A stretch of DNA of 35,838 bases. Source: Frankiaceae bacterium (lineage in GTDB: Bacteria > Actinomycetota > Actinomycetes > JAFAQI01). The translations under genes and the position numbers were made by a program. The notes under the pieces were generated by a model. That model worked only from the letters and a program-made list of their open reading frames with translations, was not told the origin of the DNA and did not search any database. The DNA is taken from positions 1-35,838 of the forward strand of contig JAVEEG010000061.1 of NCBI GenBank assembly GCA_030840585.1. Direction: 5' to 3'. This document shows, one piece after another, positions 28,627 to 35,838 of this stretch (positions are counted from its first letter, which is position 1; each line of letters starts with the position of its first letter).

Positions 28627-30242
28627 CCGGCGTCGAGCAGCCCGCGCTCGACGACCGCGGGCACGGACAGCGTCTTGTAGCCGACGGTGTCGAACAGCAC
28701 GACGACCTTGTCCTCCTCGTAGCGCAGGATCTGCCCTGGACCCCACTCGGCGTGCGCGACGCGGGCGTTGACCGGGTACGGGCCCTCGGCGACGGTGACC
28801 TCGACGCCTGCGGTGCAGCGGTCGCAGTGGCCGCACGAGTCGTCGGTCTGCTCGCCGAAGTACGACAGCAGCAGCCGGCCGCGGCAGCCCTGGCTCTCGG
28901 CGTACGCACGGATCATGTCGACCCGCGACTGGTCGACGGTACGGCGCTGCTCGGCCTCCTGCTGCGCGGCGACCACGACGTCCTCGACGGACGGCCGGTC
29001 GGGCAGCAGCTCGAGCGAGCCGGTCGGGTCGACCCGGACGAAGCCGCCGTGGGTGAGCTGCCCGAGGATCGCGGACAGCCGCGACGGCGCGATCTTCGCG
29101 ACCCGGCGCAGCTCGCGCAGGTCGACCGGACCGTCGGACACGGCCTCCAGCAGCCGCGCGACCCGGGTCAGCGGGACGACCGCGACGGCGCCCGCGGCGA
29201 AGAAGCGGCGCAGCCCGAGGTCCTCCTGCCGGTAGAACAGCACCGCCTCGGAACGCAGGCCGTCGCGGCCCGCGCGGCCGACCTCCTGGTAGTACGAGTC
29301 GAGCGAGTCGGGGACGTCGTAGTGCAGCACGAACCGTACGTTCGGCTTGTCGATGCCCATGCCGAACGCGGTCGTCGCGATGACGACGTCGAGCCGGTCG
29401 TCGACGAACGCGTCCTGTACGCGGCGGCGCTCGGCCGCCTTGAGACCCGCGTGGTAGCAGCCGGCGTTGAGGCCGATCTCGTCGATGGCGGCGGTGAGCT
29501 CCTCGGCGCGCTTGCGGGTGGCGGCGTAGACGATGCCGGGCTTGAGCTCGCCGGCCGCGCGCAGCACCAGCGCCTCGCGCTTCGCCTCCTCGTTGGTGAA
29601 CGTCTCGACGTCGAGCCAGATGTTCGGGCGGTCGAAGCCGCGTACGACGACGGCCGGGTCGCGCATGCCGAGCCGGGCGACGAGCTCCTCGCGCACCGGC
29701 GGCGACGCGGTCGCGGTGAGGGCTAGCACGTTCGGATGGCCGAGTGCCTCGATGACGCCGCCGAGGCGCAGGTAGTCGGGGCGGAAGTCGTGTCCCCACG
29801 CGCTGACGCAGTGCGCCTCGTCGACGACGAACAGCGTGGGCTTCGCGGCGGCGAGGTCGCGGACCACCTCGGGCGTGGCGAGCTGCTCGGGCGCGACGAA
29901 GAGGAACTTCACCTCGCCGGAGATCAGCCCTTCGAACGCCGCCCGCCGCGCGGTGATCCCGACGTGCGAGTTGGCCGCGGCGACACCCGCGACGCCGAGC
30001 TCGCTGATCGCCGCGACCTGGTTGCGCTGCAACGCGATCAGCGGCGACACGATGACGGTCGGGCCGTCGCGGAGCAGCCCGGCGATCTGGTAGATCGCCG
30101 ACTTGCCGGACCCGGTCGGCAGCACCGCGAGGGTGTCGCGGCCGGCGATCAGCGCGTCGATCGCGCTGCGCTGCCCCGGGCGCAGGCCGTCGAAGCCGAA
30201 GACCTCGCGGGCGAGGCGGTCGACGTCGGCGGTGGCGGGCAT
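28623..30242 (-). CDS. recQ: RecQ family ATP-dependent DNA helicase
   Basis: FGFDGLRPGQRSAIDALIAGRDTLAVLPTGSGKSAIYQ; VVDEAHCVSAWGHDFRPDYLRLG; ATTAFGMGIDKPNVRFVLHYDVPDSLDSYYQEVGRAGRDG; CGHCDRC zinc motif. Confidence 0.95.
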   Translation of the reverse strand: MPATADVDRLAREVFGFDGLRPGQRSAIDALIAGRDTLAVLPTGSGKSAIYQIAGLLRDGPTVIVSPLIALQRNQVAAISELGVAGVAAANSHVGITARRAAFEGLISGEVKFLFVAPEQLATPEVVRDLAAAKPTLFVVDEAHCVSAWGHDFRPDYLRLGGVIEALGHPNVLALTATASPPVREELVARLGMRDPAVVVRGFDRPNIWLDVETFTNEEAKREALVLRAAGELKPGIVYAATRKRAEELTAAIDEIGLNAGCYHAGLKAAERRRVQDAFVDDRLDVVIATTAFGMGIDKPNVRFVLHYDVPDSLDSYYQEVGRAGRDGLRSEAVLFYRQEDLGLRRFFAAGAVAVVPLTRVARLLEAVSDGPVDLRELRRVAKIAPSRLSAILGQLTHGGFVRVDPTGSLELLPDRPSVEDVVVAAQQEAEQRRTVDQSRVDMIRAYAESQGCRGRLLLSYFGEQTDDSCGHCDRCTAGVEVTVAEGPYPVNARVAHAEWGPGQILRYEEDKVVVLFDTVGYKTLSVPAVVERGLLDAG

Positions 30243-30323
30243 GCTGCGGCACAGCCTTTCCAGGCGAAGGGGTGGTGCGACGGCGGGCGGTGTTGCCGGG
30301 CACTTACCCAGGCGGGCGCCCGC

Positions 30324-30722
30324 TCACGCAGGCAGCTCGAACCACACCGTCTTGCCGGTCGGGCACGGATCGACGCCCCACTGCGCGGCGAGGGACTTGA
30401 CCAGGTTGATGCCGCGTCCAGTGAGCCGTGACTCGTGGTTGCTGCGCTCGGTCGGCGGGCGCGGCACCTCGTCGGCGACGGCGACGCGGACGGCGTGGTC
30501 GGTCACGTCGACGTGCAGCCGCATCGGCGTACGCGCGTGCACGACGACGTTGGTGACCAGCTCGCTCGTCAGCAGCACCGCGACGTCGGCGGTCTCGTCG
30601 GGTACGTGGCTGCGTACCCGCTCGTCGACGAAGTCCCGAGCGGCCTTCGCGGCCTTGGGCTCGGGTACCAGGTCGATCGAGTCATGCACGTCTTTCGGCG
30701 TTTCCGCTTTCCGGGGTCTCAT
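30324..30722 (-). CDS. RsbW-like ATP-binding protein (HATPase_c, anti-sigma type)
   Basis: VAVLLTSELVTNVVVHARTPMRLHVDVTDHAVRVAVADE...RLTGRGINLVKSLAAQWGVDPCPTGKTVWFEL. Confidence 0.88.
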   Translation of the reverse strand: MRPRKAETPKDVHDSIDLVPEPKAAKAARDFVDERVRSHVPDETADVAVLLTSELVTNVVVHARTPMRLHVDVTDHAVRVAVADEVPRPPTERSNHESRLTGRGINLVKSLAAQWGVDPCPTGKTVWFELPA

Positions 30723-30942
30723 ACGGGGCGTTCTGTGGTGTCACCCGTTGGCAGCGCTGTCTGTCGCGACGGTTAGACGGGTCGCCGCGCGTCGTGGGCA
30801 TGACGGGGGCATGGCCGTACGACGCGTCAGGCGGACCATCCGCCACTCGGGCGAGGGGTTCAACCTGCTCGCCGACGTGAACGCCGTCATCGCTACGGGC
30901 GGTGGCTCCGCCTCCGCCCGCGACCGAACGAGAGGTGTGCAG

Positions 30943-31164
30943 ATGGCCGAGAACCAGACCAGGGAAGAGCTCGACACCGAGCTGACCGAGGAAGAGCTCG
31001 ACCAGCAGTCCGGTGAGGAGCTGCCCGACCGCGAGGCGATGTCGCTCATCAACGCGAACCTCGCCGCTCCGGTCAACGCCGCCGTCGCGCTCAACGTCCT
31101 CAGCGACGGGTCCACGGCGTACGCGAACGCGCAGCAGGACGCCACGATCATCCAGTCGACCTGA
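30943..31164 (+). CDS. Small acidic precursor-like peptide 1 (73 aa; alternative in-frame ATG at 30811 gives 117 aa)
   Basis: MAENQTREELDTELTEEELDQQSGEELPDREAMSLINANLAAPVNAAVALNVLSDGSTAYANAQQDATIIQST; paralogous to the next two ORFs. Confidence 0.85.
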   Translation: MAENQTREELDTELTEEELDQQSGEELPDREAMSLINANLAAPVNAAVALNVLSDGSTAYANAQQDATIIQST

Positions 31165-31175
31165 GGGAGCCTCAG

Positions 31176-31421
31176 ATGGCCAAGGACACGACGAAGGACC
31201 AGACCGACCAGTCGATCGACATCACCGACGAGGAGCTCGACCGGGAGACCGGCGAGGAGCTGCCCGACCGCGAGGCGATGTCGCTCGTCAACGCGAACCT
31301 GGCGATCCCGGTGAACGCCGCCGTCGCCGCGAACGTGCTGTCCGACGGCTCGATCGCGTACGCCGACGCGACGCAGGCGCCGAACATCGACCAGTCGATG
31401 CTGGGAGGCACCGGTGGCTGA
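31176..31421 (+). CDS. Small acidic precursor-like peptide 2 (81 aa)
   Basis: MAKDTTKDQTDQSIDITDEELDRETGEELPDREAMSLVNANLAIPVNAAVAANVLSDGSIAYADATQAPNIDQSMLGGTGG. Confidence 0.87.
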   Translation: MAKDTTKDQTDQSIDITDEELDRETGEELPDREAMSLVNANLAIPVNAAVAANVLSDGSIAYADATQAPNIDQSMLGGTGG

Positions 31422-31641
31422 CAAGACCACGGACGACGTGACGATCGAGCAGGTCGGCCTGACCGACGAGGACATCGACCGCGAGGCCGGCGAGGAGCTG
31501 CCGGACCGCGAGGCGATGTCGCTGCTCAACCTCAACGTCGCGGCCCCGATCAACGCGGCCGTCGCGGCGAACGTCCTCTCGGACAACTCGGTGGCGTACG
31601 CCAACGCCGAGCAGTCCGCGACGATCATCCAGTCGACCTAG
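31414..31641 (+). CDS. Small acidic precursor-like peptide 3 (75 aa)
   Basis: MADKTTDDVTIEQVGLTDEDIDREAGEELPDREAMSLLNLNVAAPINAAVAANVLSDNSVAYANAEQSATIIQST; overlaps peptide 2 by 8 bp. Confidence 0.87.
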   Translation: MADKTTDDVTIEQVGLTDEDIDREAGEELPDREAMSLLNLNVAAPINAAVAANVLSDNSVAYANAEQSATIIQST

Positions 31642-31648
31642 GTCGCAG

Positions 31649-33382
31649 ATGGTCCTCGATGCCCGCCCGGAGACGGCGGCGCGCCCTGCCGCGCCGCCGT
31701 CGTCGGTACGCCCTGACGGACGCCCCGAGCCAGCGGGCGCACGAGCGCCCCGGCTGGCCCGCGGCGTGGAGCTGCTCGGCGAGTACGAGGGCTCCGGCTA
31801 CAAGGAGGCGCCGTACCTCGCCCGCCGCGGCGACGGCCAGACGATCCAGCTGAGCCGGCTGCTGTACGCGGTCGCCGAGTCCTGCGACGGGCAGCGCTCG
31901 TACGACGACGTCGCCGCGGAGGCGAGCCGCCGCTTCGGCAAGCGGCTGTCGGCGCGCAACGCGCGGACCATCGTCGAGGACAAGCTGACCCCGCTCGGCG
32001 TCGTCGTGAACAACGACGGCTCCGAGCCGGTGCTGTCCAAGCCCGACTCGCTGCTCGCGCTGCGGCTGCGCAAGAGCGTGATCCCGCCGCGGCTGGTCCG
32101 CGCGCTGACGACGGTGTTCTACCCGCTGTTCCTCCCGCCGGTCGTCATCGCGGCGCTGGCCGGGCTCGGGGTGTTCGACTGGTGGCTGTTCGTCCACCAC
32201 GGTGTCGCGCAGGGCATCCGCGCCACCGTGCTGCACCCCGGACTGTTCCTCGTCATGTTCGTCGCGGTCGTCGTCTCGGCGTTCCTGCACGAGTGCGGCC
32301 ACGCGACGGGTCTGCGCTACGGCGGCGGCGAGCCGGGCACGATGGGCGCGGGCGTCTACCTGGCGTTCCCGGCGTTCTACACCGACGTCACCGACGCGTA
32401 CCGGCTCGGCAAGGGCGGCCGGCTGCGTACCGACCTCGGCGGCGTCTACTTCAACGCGCTGTTCATGCTGGGTACGGCCGGCATCTACGCGGTCACGCGG
32501 TTCGAGCCGCTGCTGTTCCTGATCCTGGTGCAGCACATCGAGATCGCGCACCAGTTCCTGCCGTTCCTGCGCCTCGACGGCTACTACATCGTCGCGGACG
32601 CGGTCGGCGTGCCCGACCTGTTCACCCGCATCGGGCCGATCCTGCGCAGCGCGCTGCCGGGCCGTAAGGGCGACCCGCGGGTGACCGCGCTGAAGCCGTG
32701 GGTGCGGCTGTTCGTCACGACCTGGGTGCTCGTCGTGGTGCCGTTCCTGATGTTCAACCTGACGCTGCTGCTCGTGCACCTCCCGCGGCTGCTGGCGACC
32801 GGCGCGCAGTCGATGCACAAGCAGTGGGGTACGACGACGGCCGCGTTCGGCGACGGCCGCTGGCTCGTCGGCACCGGCGGTGTCGTGCAGTCGCTCGCGC
32901 TGCTGCTGCCGTTCGCCGGCATCGTCTACACGCTGTTCCGGCTCGGCACCCGCATCGGCCGCCGGTCCTGGGCGTGGTCCGCGGACAGCCCGGTGAAGCG
33001 GGCCATCGTCGTCCTCGCCGGCGTCGGCATGCTCGCGCTGCTCGGCCGCGCCTGGCTGCCCGGCCGGCACTACACGCCGATCCGTCCTGGCGAGCGCGGC
33101 ACGCTGACCGACTACGTCGCGGCCTCGACGACGGTGATCGGGCACGACGACGTCGCGCCCGCGTTCGTGCCGTCCGGTGTCGGCCCGGCAGGCGCCGCGA
33201 ACCCCGCCGCCCCAGCCGGTACGTCGACCGACACGACGACCGGTACGACACCGGTCGACCCGTCGCTGTCGCCCACGCCCTCGCCGTCCGCGGCGACCGG
33301 CCTGACGAGCGAGTCGCCCGCGCCGAGCGAGTCGCCGACGCCGGAGGCGTCGCTGTCGCCGACCGCGACGGTGGCGCCATGA
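31649..33382 (+). CDS. Membrane M50-type (site-2-protease-like) zinc metalloprotease with N-terminal PqqD-like domain and P/S/T-rich tail
   Basis: PqqD-like LSRLLYAVAESCDGQRSYDDVAAEASRRFGKRLSARNARTIVEDKLTPLGVV; zinc motif FLHECGHATGLRYGGG; LDGYYIVADAVGVPDL; multiple TM segments. Confidence 0.85.
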   Translation: MVLDARPETAARPAAPPSSVRPDGRPEPAGARAPRLARGVELLGEYEGSGYKEAPYLARRGDGQTIQLSRLLYAVAESCDGQRSYDDVAAEASRRFGKRLSARNARTIVEDKLTPLGVVVNNDGSEPVLSKPDSLLALRLRKSVIPPRLVRALTTVFYPLFLPPVVIAALAGLGVFDWWLFVHHGVAQGIRATVLHPGLFLVMFVAVVVSAFLHECGHATGLRYGGGEPGTMGAGVYLAFPAFYTDVTDAYRLGKGGRLRTDLGGVYFNALFMLGTAGIYAVTRFEPLLFLILVQHIEIAHQFLPFLRLDGYYIVADAVGVPDLFTRIGPILRSALPGRKGDPRVTALKPWVRLFVTTWVLVVVPFLMFNLTLLLVHLPRLLATGAQSMHKQWGTTTAAFGDGRWLVGTGGVVQSLALLLPFAGIVYTLFRLGTRIGRRSWAWSADSPVKRAIVVLAGVGMLALLGRAWLPGRHYTPIRPGERGTLTDYVAASTTVIGHDDVAPAFVPSGVGPAGAANPAAPAGTSTDTTTGTTPVDPSLSPTPSPSAATGLTSESPAPSESPTPEASLSPTATVAP

Positions 33383-34092
33383 GGCGGCTGACCGCGCTGC
33401 TGCTCGTACCGCTCGCCGCGGTGGGCCTGGTCGGCGTCGCGACGCCCGCGTACGCCGGCGGCGGCGACACCACCGCGGTCGCGATCAACACCAAGGACGG
33501 GTTCGACCTGTTCCGGCTCGCGTTCCAGATCAAGCGGGCGACAGGCGACGTCGTCGACAACGGCAACGCCGCGGTCGCGTACGCCTCGTGCACCGAGTGC
33601 CAGACCATCGCGCTGTCGATCCAGATCGTGCTGATCTCCGGCTACGACTCGTCCACGGTCTCGCCGGAGAACGTCGCGATCGCCATCAACGAGAACTGCA
33701 CGTTGTGCGACACGCTGGCGTCGGCGTACCAGTTCGTGCTGACCGCCGAGGGCAACCTGCACTTCACCGCCGCGGGCAACCAGCGGCTCGCCGAGATCCG
33801 GCGGCAGCTGCTGGCGCTGCGTAAGAGCGGGCTCACCGCCGCCGAGATCCAGGCCAAGGTCGACGCGCTGATGACCGAGCTCGCCGACATCCTCTCGACC
33901 GAGCTGGTGCCGGCCGGCAACAGCGGTGCGAACGCCGCGCCGAGCGGGTCGCCGAGCGCGGCACCCGCGACCGCGTCGCCGACCGGCGCAACGAGCGACG
34001 CGCCGACCGCGCAGCCGCTCGACACGTCCTCGCCGTCCGAGAGCCCGAGCGACTCGCCGTCGACCGACCCGTCCGCTACGGCGTCGCCGTGA
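33379..34092 (+). CDS. Secreted protein with two CxxC motifs and Ser/Thr/Pro-rich tail
   Basis: Signal peptide MRRLTALLLVPLAAVGLVGVATPAYAGGG; CTEC and CTLC; 4-bp overlap with the M50 gene. Confidence 0.8.
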   Translation: MRRLTALLLVPLAAVGLVGVATPAYAGGGDTTAVAINTKDGFDLFRLAFQIKRATGDVVDNGNAAVAYASCTECQTIALSIQIVLISGYDSSTVSPENVAIAINENCTLCDTLASAYQFVLTAEGNLHFTAAGNQRLAEIRRQLLALRKSGLTAAEIQAKVDALMTELADILSTELVPAGNSGANAAPSGSPSAAPATASPTGATSDAPTAQPLDTSSPSESPSDSPSTDPSATASP

Positions 34093-34868
34093 GGCGCGCG
34101 CTCTGCGCGCTCTGCGCGGTGCTGGCGCTGGTCGCGTGCGGCTCGTCGTCCGGGTCGCCGGCCGCGAAAGCGCTGCGGGACACGGCAAAGCGGCTCGACG
34201 ACGTACGCAGCGCGACGATGGACCTGAAGATGACCGCGTCGTCGCCGTCGGCGAAGGACGGCGTTGGGTTCTCGCTGAGCGGGCCGTTCGCGCTGCCGGA
34301 CAAGCAGGGGCTGCCGGTCGCCGACATGAAGGTGACCGAGCTGCGCGGGTCGGCGACGTCGACGGTGTCGTTCGTGTCGACGGGGCAGGCGGCGTACGTC
34401 GTCCGCGGCAGTCGCGTCACCGCGCTGCCGGCCACGTCGGTCGGCGTCGGCGGCAAGGGCGGCGGGCTCGGCACGCTGCGGATCGACTCCTGGCTGCGCT
34501 CGCCGAGTCTCGCGGCGGGCGAGACGGTCGACGGTGTCGAGACCGACCACATCAGCGCGGGGCTCGACGTGGCGACGGCGTTCGACGACCTCGGCCGGCT
34601 CGGCGAGAAGCTCGGCGTCGCGACGCTGGCCGGGCTGCGGCCGCTCGACGCCGAGGCGAAGGCGCGGCTGGCGAAGTCGGCGGCGAGCTCCCACATCGAG
34701 GTGTGGAGCGGGCGCAAGGACCACCTGCTGCGCAAGCTGGTGCTGACGGTGACGCTGACCGCGGACGTGCCGCCGTCGCTGCGCTCGCTGGTGCCGGTGA
34801 CGCTGGCGCTGTCGATGTCGCTCGCCGACGTCAACCAGCCGGTGCACGTCTCGCCGCCGCAGACGTAG
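34089..34868 (+). CDS. LppX/LprG-like lipoprotein
   Basis: Lipobox LVACGSSSG; AKRLDDVRSATMDLKMTASSPS...; GTGA overlap with the upstream gene. Confidence 0.75.
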   Translation: MRRALCALCAVLALVACGSSSGSPAAKALRDTAKRLDDVRSATMDLKMTASSPSAKDGVGFSLSGPFALPDKQGLPVADMKVTELRGSATSTVSFVSTGQAAYVVRGSRVTALPATSVGVGGKGGGLGTLRIDSWLRSPSLAAGETVDGVETDHISAGLDVATAFDDLGRLGEKLGVATLAGLRPLDAEAKARLAKSAASSHIEVWSGRKDHLLRKLVLTVTLTADVPPSLRSLVPVTLALSMSLADVNQPVHVSPPQT

Positions 34869-34877
34869 CCTCGGGTC

Positions 34878-35838
34878 ATGGCCGAGACCCTCATCGACGG
34901 TACGTGGCTCGCCTCCGGCAGCGCAGGGACGCGCGAGGTCCGGTCGCCGTACGACGGCAGCGTCGCGGGCGTCGTACCGGACTGTGGCCCGCCCGAGGTG
35001 GACCGCGCGATGGCCGCGGCGGTCGCGGCGCTGGCCCGCGACGACTTCCCGCGGCCCGACCGCATCAAGGTCCTCGAAGAGGCGTCGCGGGCGCTGGCCG
35101 GCCGGGTCGAGGAGTTCGCCAGGACGATCGCGGTCGAGGCGGCCAAGCCGATCAAGACGGCGCGGGTCGAGGCGCAGCGCGCGGTCGACACGTTCGCGGC
35201 CGCGGCGGCCGAGACGCGGATGCTCGCGGGCGAGATGGTCCCGCTCGACGCGGTGCCGGCGGGCGCGGGGCGGGTGGCGTTCACGCTGCGGGTGCCGGTC
35301 GGCGTGGTGGCGGCGATCGCGCCGTTCAACTTCCCGCTGAACCTGGTCGCGCACAAGCTCGCGCCGGCCATCGCGGCGGGCTGCCCGGTGGTGCTGAAGC
35401 CCGCGACGCAGACGCCGTTGTCGGCACTGCTGCTGGTGAAGCTGCTGGACGACCTCGGCGTGCCGCGCGGCTGGCTCAACGTGGTCACCGGCGGCGGCTC
35501 GACGGTCGGCGAGGCACTGGTGACGCACCCGGACGTCGCGTACGTGTCGTTCACCGGCAGCCCCGAGGTCGGCTGGGCGATGGTGGCGAAGGCGCCGCGG
35601 GCGAAGGTGCGGCTGGAGCTCGGCTCGAACTCGCCGCTCATCGTCGCGGGCGACGGCGACTGGCGTACCGCGGCGGAGAAGACGGCGGTCGCGGCGTTCA
35701 GCCACGCCGGGCAGTCGTGCATCTCGACCCAGCGCGTGTACGTCGCGGCGGAGGTCGCCGACGACTTCCTCGGCGTGTTGCTGCCGCTGGTCGAGGCGCT
35801 GCGGGTCGGCGACCCGCTGGACGAGGCGACCGACGTGT
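34878..35838 (+). CDS. Aldehyde dehydrogenase family protein (3' end beyond the window)
   Basis: MAETLIDGTWLASGSAGTREVRSPYDGSVAG; IAPFNFPLNLVAHKLAPAIAAGCPVVLKPA; FTGSPEVG; LELGSNSPLIV; GQSCISTQRVYV. Confidence 0.93.
   Translation, partial: MAETLIDGTWLASGSAGTREVRSPYDGSVAGVVPDCGPPEVDRAMAAAVAALARDDFPRPDRIKVLEEASRALAGRVEEFARTIAVEAAKPIKTARVEAQRAVDTFAAAAAETRMLAGEMVPLDAVPAGAGRVAFTLRVPVGVVAAIAPFNFPLNLVAHKLAPAIAAGCPVVLKPATQTPLSALLLVKLLDDLGVPRGWLNVVTGGGSTVGEALVTHPDVAYVSFTGSPEVGWAMVAKAPRAKVRLELGSNSPLIVAGDGDWRTAAEKTAVAAFSHAGQSCISTQRVYVAAEVADDFLGVLLPLVEALRVGDPLDEATDV

Noticed and set aside
30811-34868. Lanthipeptide, lasso or thiopeptide cluster
   Set aside because: No LanB/C/M, lasso cyclase/B-protein, YcaO or radical-SAM gene in the neighbourhood; the peptides lack Cys.

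Overview
High-GC actinobacterial chromosomal window. Most of it is housekeeping or metabolic genes: a partial 5' CDS; an LPXTG-type surface protein; gdh; DUF3263 and LytR_C proteins; otsB and otsA; a CDF transporter; gpgS; a SAM (S-box) riboswitch, threonine synthase-like enzyme and ThiS/MoaD-like sulfur carrier; an NlpC/P60 protein behind a ydaO-type (c-di-AMP) riboswitch; a CIRCE-controlled standalone groEL; a secreted amidase; a Zur-box znuACB-zur operon; AraC and YCII genes; secreted proteins; a TcmP/DUF5131 three-Cys pair beside tRNA-Ser(CGA); tadA with two associated paralogs; a TrxR-like oxidoreductase; recQ; an RsbW-like ATPase; and an aldehyde dehydrogenase truncated by the window end. 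The best candidate for an undescribed system is at about 30.8-34.9 kb. It holds three tandem paralogous small acidic peptides with an invariant GEELPDREAMSL block and an Asn/Ala-rich core. A possible fourth degenerate core copy lies upstream in frame. They are followed by a PqqD-like/M50 (HECGH) membrane metalloprotease, a secreted two-CxxC protein with related 'NAAVA' segments, and an LppX/LprG-like lipoprotein. All calls come from reading the sequence and the supplied ORF track. No database search was run.
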